Part shown: piece after piece, positions 22,536-32,304 of the stretch | How positions within the stretch are numbered: the first letter of the stretch is position 1 | Layout: each line of letters begins with the position of its first letter | Assembly: GCA_001939145.1 (NCBI GenBank) | Contig: LSRX01001632.1 | Coordinates: forward strand, 1 to 64,000 | Source of the DNA: Symbiodinium microadriaticum | Taxonomy: Eukaryota; Sar; Dinophyceae; Suessiales; Symbiodiniaceae | Direction of reading: 5' to 3' | DNA length: 64,000 bases | Notes under the pieces: generated by a model | The model's database searches: none | What the model was told of the DNA's origin: nothing | What the model saw: only the letters and a program-made list of their open reading frames with translations | Position numbers and translations under genes: made by a program

Positions 22536-22756
22536 AAGACCAACGAAGACGGAGTGCCCTACACCATCAGAAACTTGAACCTATAAATCCAAGCAAAATG
22601 AAAAATAAAGCTGCTGTGCCCTTACCGTTTTCCAAGTGCCCTGAATCCACGAACCTTCTCTACCCCAGAACCCCTAAACATAAAACGCCAAACCTGTACA
22701 GCCATAACAAAAAACCCGAAACCCTGCAACCCTGAGGCCTGAAGCCCCCTAAGCCC

Positions 22757-22893
22757 TCAACCCGCATAGCTCGGCTTCTCCGAACCCATCTGCCTCGACC
22801 TGACCCGCAGTTGGCTCCACATCGCTGATGGTGAGCACGTCGGTGCCAAGGATGTATCTTTCCACCAACCTCTTGAGCTTTCTAGGGCAACGG
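22757..22893 (-). CDS. Candidate exon, unknown protein
   Basis: Downstream of TACTGTAG (possible acceptor, exon starting at 22893) the minus frame reads RCPRKLKRLVERYILGTDVL, then TISDVEPTAGQVEADGFGEA, with normal amphipathic composition. The 3' limit is not clear because telomere-like DNA follows. A different minus frame is also open through a CAG-type repeat, so the call is tentative. Confidence 0.35.
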
Positions 22894-22914
22894 CTACAGT
22901 ACCATGCTTACGGC

Positions 22915-23040
22915 TCAGTACCAGCAGTGCCAGCTGTACCAGCAGCTGCAGCAGCAGTACCACCACCACCACCAACACCACCGGCAGCGGCAACCACAAC
23001 AACAGCAGCAGCAACAGCAACCACGGTAGCAACAGAACAA
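22915..23040. repeat. CAG/CCA/CAA triplet array
   Basis: Imperfect triplets passing from CAGCAG through CCACCA to CAACAG; encodes Ala/Pro/Thr or Leu runs in all frames. Confidence 0.85.
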
Positions 23041-24045
23041 GAGCACTAGCATTAATACCAGCATGCAGCCGACCATGAGCTAACTGAAAAACGAGTCTCA
23101 GAAGCAGTGCCTATATCACTCGTGGTAGCAGGAGTTATCATCATCTTCGAAACCACGTTCATGCAGGATGCTTCTTATCATATTCCGAACAGTACACCAA
23201 ACAGTAAGCAGAATCATTGAAGGACAGGCCGGGCTAAAGTCACAGGAAGAAGGTGATAGCAGAGGCGCAAACTGCTATGCCCCCCCCATGTGTTCTGAGG
23301 ACATAAAGAAAAGAAATCGAACCCTGGACCCGACAGCACAGTAAACCACAAGCATGACCACCTGTCCTTGCTAGCTCAGAATATAGGGTTTAGGGTTTAG
23401 GGCTTAGGGCTTGGGGCTTAGGGTTTAGGGTTACTCACATGCTGGGCACCCTTGTTACTCTGATTCTAAGTCTTCTCCTCACGCATGATCTGCGTTTGCC
23501 ATGTACCAGCAGTGTTCATCACTTCCTCCAGCGTCGCCATGTGTCACTGTCACGGTTGATGTAGCAGCGTGTCTGCGAAACTGTCTCAACATTCATCCTG
23601 TTGTCCGGTCTCCAGTGCCTAAGTGAGCGAGTGAGCAAGTAACTAGCAGATTGGACTCTCCGACTTCTCAGGCACCACGACGTTTGCAGCTGATTGTGAG
23701 TTACCCGGAGAAGTGCATACAGTCGTCCATGGCTTCCAAAAAGGGGAACCCCCATGTCTCTAGGAGAAGTCTCCAAGATGATGAGAAAGAAAACGGTGGT
23801 TACCTTACTGCCCGGGATACACGCTCAACCCTGACGACACCCCCCCCTGGGTCGTATTACAACTAAGTACTTGATTCCGATTAAAAAAAGACGAGGAAGC
23901 GTCAAAGGGAGAACCGCTAGCCCTGAGCCTAAACCCCAAACCGATTAAACCGTAGACCCTGAACCCTAAACCCTAAACCCTTAACCCTTAACCCTAAACC
24001 CTAAACCCTAAACCGACCCCTGCATTCTGGGGCCACAGAACTCAC
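23041..24045. other. Unique DNA and telomere-like patches
   Basis: TTTAGGG units at about 23385-23435 and CCCTAAA units at about 23950-24013. The intervening roughly 500 bp (23440-23930) is unique with short open frames but nothing recognisable. Confidence 0.4.
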
Positions 24046-24130
24046 GCCCCGGCTCCGGGCCTCCGCGTGTTCTCCATCTCCAGCGCCGCGTGCGTGGCGT
24101 GCTTTGCCAGCTCCATGTCATAGGCAGCCT
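24046..24130 (-). CDS. Candidate internal exon with GTGAGT donor
   Basis: The minus frame reads AAYDMELAKHATHAALEMEN and then TRRPGAGA. It begins after CCTAAAG/AGAG (possible acceptor at the end of a telomere-like tract) and ends in a consensus donor, GTGAGT, at 24045-24040. It is flanked by CCCTAAA at the low-coordinate side and TTTAGGG at the high side. The predicted helical Ala/Glu/His-rich peptide has no recognised family. Confidence 0.4.
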
Positions 24131-24444
24131 CTTTAGGTTTGGGGCTTAGGGTTTAGGGTTTAGGCCTTGGGGAGTTTGTGTTGTCTATGCGCATAAGAAC
24201 AGTTGCCTCTGGAGGGCTTGAAGAGTTTCGGGACTCACCTGGACTCTGCGGACCCTAACTTTGTTTAGGGCTCCTTACTACGATTTCCTGATATACGTCC
24301 TTAAATGGGGTAGGTTCTTCAGGGTCCAGGCAGCGCCTAGGGGCGTTAGGAGTCGACCTGTCATTCGAATCGCTCCAAACACAAATTGCCAGTAAGAGCT
24401 GCCAGTAAGAGGGTTTAGGGTTTAGGGCCAGTAAGAGCCCAAGC
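24131..24444. other. Telomere-like patch and unique DNA
   Basis: TTTAGGG-like at about 24133-24175 and 24412-24430; otherwise nothing recognised. Confidence 0.4.
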
Positions 24445-24555
24445 ATATGGGTAGTTCTCTAAATGAGGGTCCCTTTTGGGCACCCAGTATAGTACGGCAC
24501 CCTTATGAAAAGGACCCCCAAAAAAGGGGACCCTACTTTAGAGAACGACCCATAT
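24445..24555. mobile_element. MITE-like foldback element, family 1, best-preserved copy
   Basis: Starts ATATGGGTAGTTCTCTAAAT and ends TTTAGAGAACGACCCATAT, an almost perfect inverted repeat of about 19 bp. The core TAGTACGGCACCCTTATGAA is shared with copy 2. Length 111 bp, no ORF. Confidence 0.8.
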
Positions 24556-25269
24556 CTTCTGGGGACGCCTTGCCCCCCAATTCTCCTTTCCGGACGTAGA
24601 GCTCCAAACATCTCTTTCTTTCGAGGGGGTCCTTGCAAAACTCCTCTTTGCAGGGTACCCTGGACCCTGGACCCTAGACCCTAAACCCTAAACCCCTAGA
24701 CCTAAACCCCCAAGGGCTAAGCAGAAGGGATGAATACAGGGGCTCAGGGGCTTTGAAAACTAGATTGGGGTTTTTGGTGTATATGTTCTACTATGATTAT
24801 AACAAGGAACCCTAAGGAATACTATGGGTAAGTATTCCGACCACTGTATTGGTTGCGGCTCAGAGCACCCCAAACCCCGAACCCTGAACTCACAACGAAA
24901 TACTACCCCAAAGCCCTACACCCTAAATCCTAAACTCCTAGACCCCTAAACCCTAAGCCCTACACCTCAAAGGCTAAACCCCTTCACCCGAAAGCCCGAA
25001 GATGATTGGCAGCACCCTAAACCCTAAACCCTAAACCCTAAACCGCGCCTGCTTGTGCGCCACCGCGTTCGCCACCTCACCACTCCGACATTGCAAAGCA
25101 ACACAGCGTTTAGGGTTTAGGGGTTTTAGGATTTTAGGGTTTAGGGGTTTAGGGGTTTAGGGTTTTAGGGCTTAGGGGTTTAGGGTTTGGGGGTTTAGGG
25201 TTTGGGGGTGTAGGGTTTAGGGTTCAGGGTTAGGTGTTAGTGGTTTAGGGTTTAGGGTTTAGGGCTTAT
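24556..25269. repeat. Telomere-like arrays with a weak family-3 MITE
   Basis: CCCTAGA/CCCTAAA at about 24658-24710, 24885-24980 and 25010-25044, and TTTAGGG/TTTTAGGG at about 25108-25268. A diverged family-3-like element may lie at 24745-24848. A tiny island at 25044-25075 (EVANAVAHKQA on minus) ends directly at GTTTAGGG. Confidence 0.7.
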
Positions 25270-25503
25270 AGATCCCGACACGGAACCCGTGAAGACAGTT
25301 TCAACCCGGCCCCGGCGAAAAGACTTTTCAGGAGCCAGATGCTCCACCAAACCAGCCGAAAAATACGAGAGCCAAACATTCTCCAAGGTACAAGCTTCTA
25401 CCAGAATCCGACCATTGCGCAATGGCCCCTCAACCCTAAGCCTGTAAAGAAATCCCGGCTGTAGCCCTTCTATGGCAGACGATAGCAACCCGACACTCGC
25501 CAT
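25270..25503 (-). other. Candidate exon, possibly EMC10-like (weak)
   Basis: A minus frame open from the first ATG at 25503 to the telomere-like array reads GLQPGFLYRLRVEGPLRNGR, then ILVEACTLENVWLSYFSAGL and RGRVETVFTGSVSGS. The pattern of an LYR strand, a later Cys-Leu and a Gly-rich strand loosely resembles the lumenal domain of ER membrane complex subunit 10, but no diagnostic motif settles it; a fibronectin-like strand pair is an alternative. The frame runs into CCCTAAA repeats, where a splice or decay must occur. Confidence 0.3.
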
Positions 25504-25544
25504 GAGCCCTCAAACCCAGCTCCTAGCATCAGGGCCGTCAACCA

Positions 25545-25955
25545 CGCCCTAAACCCTAAACCCTAAACCCTAAACCCTCAACCCTCAACCCTAAACCCTA
25601 AACCCTAATCCCTAAACCCTAATCCCTCAACCCTCAACCCTAAACCCTCAACCCTAAACCCNAGGCGGGGATCCATTTAGGGTTTAGGGTACAATGTCAG
25701 GGCTCTATGCAGGTTCTAGGAGTCGGGAGTTGGGAGTTTAGGCTTTGGGGTGCCTCAACCTGATGGAAAGCCATGGAAAGCGCCAAGGCTGGGAGATACT
25801 AAACCCTACACCCTAAACCCCTAAACCCCTAAAACCCTAAACCCCTAAACCCTAAACCCTAAACCCCTAAACCCTAAACCCCTAAACCCTAAACCCTACA
25901 CCCCTAAAACCCTAAACCCCTAAAACCCTAAACCCTAAAACCCTAAACCCCTAAA
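25545..25955. repeat. Long CCCTAAA/CCCCTAAA interstitial arrays with N at 25662
   Basis: Two C-rich arrays (25545-25661 and 25800-25955) separated by about 130 bp of partly unique DNA with a short G-rich inversion at about 25675-25690. Confidence 0.9.
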
Positions 25956-26052
25956 CGAGCAGTTCCCAAGAAGAGCCCCGGCTCACGGAGGCCAAAAGTT
26001 CGGCATTTTACCCGGAGGTCCTCGAAGAGACACCCCCACTGGCCCTTAACTT
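25956..26052. other. Unique island, open on both strands
   Basis: A 97-bp island between a C-rich and a G-rich array, the same polarity as a telomere-capped fragment. Plus reads SSSQEEPRLTEAKSSAFYPE; minus reads GQWGCLFEDLRVKCRTFGLR. The strand cannot be chosen by eye. Confidence 0.3.
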
Positions 26053-26054
26053 AC

Positions 26055-26495
26055 TATAGGGTTTAGGGTTTAGGGTTTATAGGGTTTAGGGCTTATAGGG
26101 TTTAGGGTTTAGGGTTTAGGGTTTTAGGGCTTTTAGGGCTTAGGGTTTAGGGCTTAGGGCTTGTAGGGCTTAGGGCTTTTAGGGTATAGGGTTTAGGGTT
26201 TAGGGTTTAGGGCTTAGAGTTTGTAGGGTTTAGGGTTTATAGGGTTTATAGGGTTTATAGGGTTTACAGGGTTTATAGGGTTTAGGGCTTAGGGCTTCTA
26301 GGGTTTAGGGTTTAGGGTTTAGAGCTTAGGGTTTGTAGGGTTTAGGGTTTTTAGGGGGTTTAGGTTTGTAGGGTTTAGGGTTTTTAGGGTTTTGGGTTTT
26401 TAGGGTTTAGGGTTTAGGGTTTTTAGGGTTTATAGGGTTTAGGGTTTTTAGGGTTTATAGGGTCTAGGGTTTAGGGTTTAGGGCTTAGGGTTACT
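26055..26495. repeat. 440-bp TTTAGGG/TTTATAGGG/TTTTTAGGG array
   Basis: The longest G-rich telomere-like array of the window. Units vary in the T-run (GGGTTTAGGG, GGGTTTATAGGG, GGGTTTTTAGGG, GGGCTTAGGG), as expected from divergence of telomere-derived DNA and not an active telomere. Confidence 0.95.
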
Positions 26496-26573
26496 AACGC
26501 CCTACCCCAAGCCCAAGGCGCTAAGGCAATTCGATTCGGCGTCAGAGCCCAATTGCTTCCGCGCAGGGCTCAC

Positions 26574-27776
26574 TCAAGATTCGAAATCATTGGGATCTAC
26601 CTCGGCCAAGCCGCAAGCTTTGCCGTCGCTGCCGTAGTAGAGCCCCCTCTCGCCCAAGTCCTCAAGAACCAGCTTGCAGGGAACTACGGCGCCTTGCTCA
26701 ACAGCCAGCATCCCCAACTCTGCCGGCGTCTTTCCCATCTGCTCCGCGTGTGACCGGGAGAGGTCGGTCTCAATAAAGCCCGGGTTGCAGCAGCTGACGA
26801 TGAGGCTCGGATGATGCTGCCTGGGCTCTAAGGAACTTGATATAAAGGAATTGAAGCTGCCATAACAGGCATGTATACCGAATATTGCCATAATCCGGAT
26901 CTCTAGGAAATAGTACCACAAATGGGATCTGTAGTAAATAAGATGGTGTCCTTACTATGGAAACTTAAGCTAACTTCCTTTAACAGGAACCGAGCTTCTG
27001 CAGCCACGACGTATAGGAGTTCAGCAGAGCCTTGGAGAAGCCATAGCCATCCAAACCCCATGAGATTCCAGTGGCCCGGGCCACAGCCGTGTCGTCCGCA
27101 TCTGCCGGCAAGCTTCGCAAGGTAGCCTCCACCTTGGTTCCTGTGTAATATCTGCAGTATACGATAAGTACACTACTTGCACTACAGCTCTACCTTGATT
27201 CGTGTTTTATCATGGAAGCAATGCAACTATACTTTAGATTCGTCTTTGGTATGGAAACTCCACCTCCTGCGCAAGCTCGTCAATCTGCTCCCAGAGAAGC
27301 TGGGAGCTGCTGAGCAGCGCCTTCCGGTCGTCGCGGCACTTTGCCACACACGTCGGCGCCCCCCCAGAGGAGATGTTCACGATACGTCCTCCAATGGGAG
27401 TCAAGAGGGGCACTAAGGCATCATTGACCCTCTTGGTGCCATAGAGGTGAAGCTTCAACATCTCCGAGAAACTCATGAAACAGCCCGCATTGTTCACGAT
27501 GCCATAAAGCTCAATTCTACCAGCCTCAAGCCTATGCCGTGCCGCAGCGACCGACGGCTCGCTCGTGGGATCTATCAGAAGGAGCTCCACTCGCTCCCTC
27601 CACTCGGGGTGGCTGCCGATCAAACTCCGAACAGCATCTTCCCCACGGGCTCTGTCACGTGATCCAAGATAAACGAAAGTGTCACTGGCATCTGTCAGCA
27701 ACTTTCTGACAATGGCAAGGCCAATGCCCTTGTTAGCTCCCGTCACGAGAATTCGGCGATGAGGTGCCAGCGACAT
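26574..27776 (-). CDS. Short-chain dehydrogenase/reductase, carbonyl-reductase-like, three exons
   Basis: Predicted NAD(P)H-dependent oxidoreductase of the classical SDR family. Exons on the minus strand: 27776-27264, 27132-26991, 26827-26574; together 909 bp, 302 residues. Exon 1 has the nucleotide-binding TGANKGIG (about residues 12-19), the VNNAG strand motif and NISSG with the catalytic Ser. Exon 2 has the catalytic YGFSK. Exon 3 has NPGFIETDL, the PG-motif region, and ends ...EVDPNDFES. Introns of 131 bp (GTGGAG...ACCAAG) and 163 bp (GTTCCT...CCTTAG) keep the frame. I start at ATG 27776, the first in-frame Met before the Rossmann fold. An upstream 42-bp duplication adds out-of-frame ATGs. 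The length and motif order resemble carbonyl reductases of the CBR1 type, but the substrate cannot be read from the sequence. It stands alone among repeats. Confidence 0.88.
26828..26990 (-). other. SDR intron 2, related to a dispersed repeat
   Basis: GT-AG intron. Its 5' part (AAAGGAAGTTAGCTTAAGTT, then CATAGTAAGGACACCAT on the minus strand) resembles the repeat at 47330-47440. The intron may derive from, or contain, a mobile intron-forming element. Confidence 0.6.
27133..27263 (-). other. SDR intron 1 with direct repeats at its borders
   Basis: AGGTGGAG occurs at both intron borders: exon 1 ends CAGGAG before GTGGAG, and the acceptor ACCAAG precedes GTGGAG in exon 2. The result is a GT-AG intron flanked by an 8-bp direct repeat, as expected if it arose by insertion with target-site duplication. 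Confidence 0.6.
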
Positions 27777-27780
27777 GAAG

Positions 27781-27864
27781 CCACTCGGCTGGGAACATAT
27801 CAAAAGTCCGCGCTCCGGCTAGCCACTCGGCTGGGAACATATCAAAAGTCCGCGCTCCGGCTAG
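27781..27864 (-). repeat. 42-bp tandem duplication upstream of the SDR start
   Basis: Two perfect 42-bp copies (27781-27822 and 27823-27864). Each carries an ATG out of frame with the SDR (frame reading MFPAEWL), so the 5' leader holds two upstream start codons that could lower translation of the SDR ORF unless trans-splicing removes them. Confidence 0.85.
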
Positions 27865-28236
27865 GTGTGCTAGGTTCTGCACTAGTGGGCTAGCCCCGGG
27901 CACCTTAGAGAGGCATAGTCGAGGAACTGAAATCTCCATCGATTTCGAAGCACAGTTGGGGACTGGGATTGAAGGAGAGGAGCCTCATCTACAGGTTCCT
28001 CGCATTGGGCCCAAAGGAACAGGGTCACGCCGAGTGATGTGACAGTCCCTCATCCACACTGTGAGCACATCTACTTACGCAACAACCAAGTGCAAAAGAG
28101 ACATCAAACTGGCTGAAGCGATTCCAAATCAAGCCGAAATAGATTCTGACTCAAACCTTGTGGGTCATCTGGCGCAGAGACCTTCCCAACCTACGATGCT
28201 CTACGTATCAGAAGCTCAAGAAGATGTAGCACGTAA
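27865..28236. other. Unique DNA upstream of the SDR gene
   Basis: No TATA box or other promoter element is evident. Nothing else recognised. Confidence 0.4.
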
Positions 28237-28345
28237 TGCAGGGACCTTAATCATTCGATCCGGGTTTCGGGAGGCCCGGGAGGCCTTATCATACGGAACC
28301 CTGAGGAACAATACTGGCACCAGGTCGTTATTCTGGCCCGTGCTG
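28237..28345. mobile_element. MITE-like element, family 3, diverged copy
   Basis: ATGCAGGGACCTTAATCATT at the left and CGTTATTCTGGCCCGTGC at the right follow the family-3 terminal pattern. The open plus frame that ends here is incidental. Confidence 0.45.
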
Positions 28346-28774
28346 GACTGAGGGTCCGGGGTTTAGGGTTTCGGGGTTAGGGTTTAGGGTTTAGGGTTCT
28401 ATAAAGTCTTGACCTGAAAAACCGACACCCCTGTAGAAGCCGGTATAGACACCAGAAGGTTTGTAAGAAAAACCTACAACCCACTATAAACCCCTATAAT
28501 ACCCCAAGAAACAATCTATGGACAACCCATTCAACGCGTCCTTCAACACCCCTCAAAACCGATCCGACCCTGCAAACGCCTTTCAAAATCCCATAAAAAC
28601 CGGTTTCAGAAAAAAACGGAAAACCCTAGTAAGAAGCCGGCAGCAGCCGGTTAAACACCCTGTAAACACCGTATAAACCCCTAAGCCCTAAACCCCTAAA
28701 CCCTAAACCAATAAGCCAATAAAACCCCTAAGCCCCTGAACCCCTAAACCCTAGACCCAAGAAGCCCTGAAATC
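28346..28774. repeat. Telomere-like sequence, highly degenerate
   Basis: TTTAGGG at about 28358-28400, then A/C-rich DNA with diverged CCCTAAA-like and ACCGG words to about 28770. Confidence 0.6.
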
Positions 28775-28835
28775 CTAAGCGTCGACCTTCACAGCAGCCA
28801 AGGCCGCGTCGCCCGTGTCGATTTCATGCGTCTCC
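28775..28835 (-). other. Candidate terminal exon
   Basis: After CCCGCCAG (possible acceptor) the minus frame reads ETHEIDTGDAALAAVKVDA and stops at TAG 28777-28775. It is flanked by C-rich telomere-like DNA below and G-rich above. No family recognised. Confidence 0.3.
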
Positions 28836-29990
28836 CTGGCGGGTGGTGCAAAAATGTAGTAGGGGGTTTGAGAGTTGGCTGCCTTTAAGGGTTCGTTCCT
28901 TCAAATGGGCCTGCATCAGGGTTTAGGGTTTAGGCTCTTTTGCTTCGGATATAAAGTTCAATCATTCTTGGGCTTGGGGCTTCAGGGTTCAAGCTTAGGG
29001 ACTTAGGCTGATTGGAAGAAGGCTTTGCAGATCTTCCCTTGAAGTTGGACAGTACCAAGGTTAAAGGCCAGGAAACCCTAAAATCCTATGGCAAATGCAG
29101 CCGGACACCGGAAACGCAACGAGCAGGTGCAAGGAGACAAAAAGCAGAAAACTGAGAGTCAGAAACCTGGTAAGATTCATCAGAAAAAGGAAGACACCAG
29201 GCAATGTAACAAGGTAACCATCCAGAAAGAGGGGGAATGATGAAAGGTTCGTATCAGTGCATGCTGGTGTTTGCAAAGGAACCCTAAACCCTAAACCTTA
29301 AAACCTAAACCCTGAACCCTAAAACCTATACCCTAAACCTTAAAACCCTAAACCCTAAACCCTAAACCCTAATAAACCCTAAACTGATTCTGCATGTCAG
29401 CCTAAGCTCTTGGCTTCAACCCTCGATCTCCCCTCAGAGTCTGCAGTTCTAGGCCCATTAACAGTAAGACCAAACACTGACTCTCTAGATTCTCTGGCTC
29501 CCTCTTGGGGCCATATTAGAAATGATCAAAGCTTGATCCTTATATTAGGGTTTATATTACAACAAAAATGTAAAATTGCATCCAACAAGGACCCAGTTCT
29601 AGGCCCTGAACCCTAAACCTTGAACTCTCAACCCTAAAACCTACACCCCAAGACCCCAACCCAGCAGTCCCCAAGCCCCAACTAAATAAATCCTAAACGC
29701 TAGAAGCCCCAAACCCAAAACCCCGACACCCGCCGGCCGAGAACTGCAAAAGAGTCTCTGGTTCTCAGTATGGGCTGGCAGAATGGATCTCTCTGATAGT
29801 CGCTTTCGGTCCCTTACAGTAGGCCCTGCAACCCATCCCCCCGTTCCATACCAAGCCCTAAACCCCAAAACCCAAAACCCTAAACCCTAAACCCTAAAAC
29901 CCTAAACCCTAAACCCCAAAACCCTAAACCCCTAAACCCCAAACCCTAAACCCTATGCCCCAAAGCCATAAGTCCGAAAGCAAACCGCAA
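28836..29990. repeat. Unique DNA alternating with CCCTAAA arrays
   Basis: CCCTAAA-like arrays at about 29278-29385 and 29855-29960. A minus frame at 29061-29276 is rich in Leu/Phe, but no start or partner exon is seen. The stretch 29395-29640 is unique. Confidence 0.55.
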
Positions 29991-30068
29991 GAACCGCCTC
30001 GAGAAGATCGAGCCCATGGCCCAAAGTAGATCGGGAAGCTCAAAGCTCCGTGGGGCTCCGGGGGGGAG
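29984..30068 (+). other. Candidate exon with GTAAGG donor
   Basis: The plus frame reads RKNRLEKIEPMAQSRSGSSK, then LRGAPGG, ending AG before GTAAGG, a good donor. The basic, Ser-rich peptide is not assignable. Confidence 0.3.
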
Positions 30069-30084
30069 GTAAGGATTTAAGCCT

Positions 30085-30500
30085 TTAAGTGTTCAGGGGT
30101 TGTAGGGTTTAGAGCTTAGGGGTTGTAGGGTTTAGGGTTTAGGGTTCAGGGGTTGTAGGGTTTAGGGTTTAGGGTTCAGGGGTGTAGGGGGTTTCGAGGT
30201 TTTCGGGTTCAGGGGTGTAGGGTGCTTCGTGAGGGGTGTAGGGGGTTTCGGGGTTTTAGGGTTTAGGGGTGCAGGGGGTTTCGGGGTTTAGGGTTCAGGG
30301 GGGTGTAGGGGTGGCTTCGGGGTTTAGGGCTAGGGTTTAGGGGTCAGGGCATAGGGCTCAAGGCTTAGAGGGGTGCAGGGAAGGCTTCAGGAGTTGAAGT
30401 TCTGCACCTTAGGCCTCCAGACCCGCGCGGCCAAAGCCCCAAGAGTCAAGATACAACGGGATTCCTCGTATTCGGGGGAGTCAGGGTTTAGGGTTTAGGA
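30085..30500. repeat. Degenerate TTTAGGG array with GGGGTTGTAGGG and GGGGTGTAGGGG variants
   Basis: About 290 bp in which a longer unit, roughly TTTAGGGTTCAGGGGTTGTAGGG, recurs, indicating higher-order amplification of diverged telomere-like DNA. Confidence 0.8.
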
Positions 30501-30654
30501 TTTAGGATTGAGGGTTTCTCCGGTAACTGGGACCCAGGATTCCCTCAAGGCTCTAGGGCGGTTGCTTTGGATCAGTTTCGGGGTTCGGCCCGCGAAAAAA
30601 GGGGTTCAAAGGCCCCTTGGAAGGGCCAAGCGGCTGCAGAAACACAAGGCAAGG

Positions 30655-30657
30655 CTC

Positions 30658-30724
<67 letters not shown>

Positions 30725-30729
30725 ATAGT

Positions 30730-30772
<43 letters not shown>

Positions 30773-30850
30773 CTACTAGTACTAGTAGTACTAGTAGTAC
30801 TAGTAGTAGTAGGAGTAGGGGCAGGAGCAGGAGCAGGAGCAAGAAACAGC
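30655..30850. repeat. GTA / CAG / TAC triplet array
   Basis: GTA triplets, then a CAG run at about 30730-30758, then GTA/CTA and GGAGCA units. Both long frames here are homopolymeric shadows. Confidence 0.95.
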
Positions 30851-31160
30851 AGCATCAGTAAGAGCAGTAACAGTTCTGGTCGTCGTCGCTGTCCGAAACA
30901 ACAAGCCCGAGCCCCAGAATTTACACCGGCCTAAACCCTAGGCCCTAAACCCTACAGACAGAACTGATCAGAGAAGCCGAGGCGGTGGCAACAAAGCACA
31001 GCCCACACGCCGAGGCCTTCAAGAAAACGACCTGGGTCTGAGGACAGCGCTCGAGGTCTTTGAGGCGTTAGCGTCTTGTTTAGGCCGGGGGCCTTTAAAA
31101 GGTAAACCCTAAACCCGGAACCCTGAACCCTAAACCCTAAACCTCTCTTTCACATGATCA
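30851..31160. other. Unique DNA with short CCCTAAA patches
   Basis: CCCTAAA words at about 30933-30955 and 31105-31142. Nothing else recognised. Confidence 0.4.
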
Positions 31161-31164
31161 TTCC

Positions 31165-31310
31165 TAACGAATTCGCCGGCCTTGGCCAATACCTCGGCCA
31201 AATAGTCGCTGGCCTTGGCACAATATTCGCCGGCCTTGGCCAATTATTCGCCGGCCTTGGCCTTGGCCAATTATTCGCCGGCATTGGCCAAAATAAAACT
31301 ACTAGTCCGA
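31165..31310. repeat. 21-bp GC-rich tandem repeat
   Basis: About six imperfect copies of ATTCGCCGGCCTTGGCCAATT. Both strands are open: plus gives the heptapeptide FAGLGQL repeated, minus gives RPANNWP repeated. The frame runs into the next minisatellite, so it may be a satellite and not a protein. Confidence 0.85.
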
Positions 31311-31690
31311 ACCCTAAAATAATAGTCCGAAATTGCAACAATAGCCCAAATCCTAACATGTAGCGCGAACCCTCAAGTAATCGTCCGAATCCTACAGTAG
31401 TAGTCCGAACCCTACAAGAATAGCCCGAATCCTAAAACACTACCTGAAATAACAATCCGAACCCTAAATAATAAATAGTTCAAATCCTCAAACAAATTAC
31501 ACGAACCCTAAAATAGTAGTCCGAATCCTTAACTTGTAGTCCGAACCTAAAGTAATACTCCGAGCCCTAAAATAGTAGTCCGAATCCTAAAATCTTAGTC
31601 CGAGCGCTGACATAATAGTCCGAAACCTAGAATAGTAGTCCGAACCCTACAGTAGTAGTCCGAAAACTAAAATAACAAGTGTGAACTGAA
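31311..31690. repeat. About 20-bp minisatellite built on a telomere-like core
   Basis: Roughly 19 imperfect copies of GTCCGAACCCTAAAATAGTA. Each unit holds one CCCTAAA-like word joined to TAGTAGTCCGAA, so a telomere-like unit has become part of a longer tandem repeat. It adjoins the 21-bp array. Confidence 0.85.
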
Positions 31691-32304
31691 AACTAGTACT
31701 CCTAACATTGACAGGTCATGGTTGAATAGAAGCTGTGGTGCCGACGTATATGGTTCAAGGAAACTTTGCATGTTCTTCATGTCTTGGGATTCTCTGGGTG
31801 GGTGGGTGTTCTCTCACAGCTATTCCTCCTCGATCCGGAGCTGCTCAACCCTGAACTCTAAAACTTTAACCCTAATCCCTAAACCCTAAACCCTAAATCC
31901 TAAACCCTAAACCCTAAACCCTAAATCCTAACCCTAACCCCGAAACCCTAAAACCCTAAACCCCAAAACCCCAAAGCTGCTGACACTGGACCGCTGCTCT
32001 TTCTCCGAAAGCGAGTCCCACGCCCTAGCTGACTTCGTCGACCCAGGCCTTACTTTTAGAGTTTTGGGTTTAGGGTTTAGGGTTTAGGGTTTAGGGTTTA
32101 GGGTAACCTCCTAAACCCAACTTAGTGACTAAAGTGGATCTAGTCCATATGATTCACAGTATCATATCATATAGAGTATCTTAGTATCATCAGCCTTTCT
32201 ACCTCCCTCAACACGGCCATCGGCTCAGCCTTATGTACAGCTGTACAGCGCCAGCATCCGAGGGCCAGCGCGGAGATGCGGCACGCTCTGACCTGCAAGC
32301 TTCA
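31691..32304. other. CCCTAAA/TTTAGGG patches and unique islands
   Basis: CCCTAAA at about 31860-31965 and TTTAGGG at about 32060-32103. Island 31975-32055 is open on both strands (plus LLTLDRCSFSESESHALADF, minus STKSARAWDSLSEKEQRSSV). A GC-rich island at about 32200-32290 has no clear frame. Confidence 0.45.

Noticed and set aside
27234..27803. Single-exon SDR reading frame starting at 27803 and ending at 27234
   Set aside because: 27803 is a TTG codon, and the last residues run into intron 1. The first ATG is at 27776 and splicing at 27264 restores the YxxxK and PG motifs.
28061..28351. 96-codon plus-strand ORF
   Set aside because: Its second half lies in a family-3 MITE and it has no recognisable domain.
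31150..31363. Heptapeptide-repeat protein (FAGLGQL or RPANNWP)
   Set aside because: A 21-bp tandem repeat is necessarily open in several frames. Flanking sequence becomes a non-coding minisatellite, so no gene is called.
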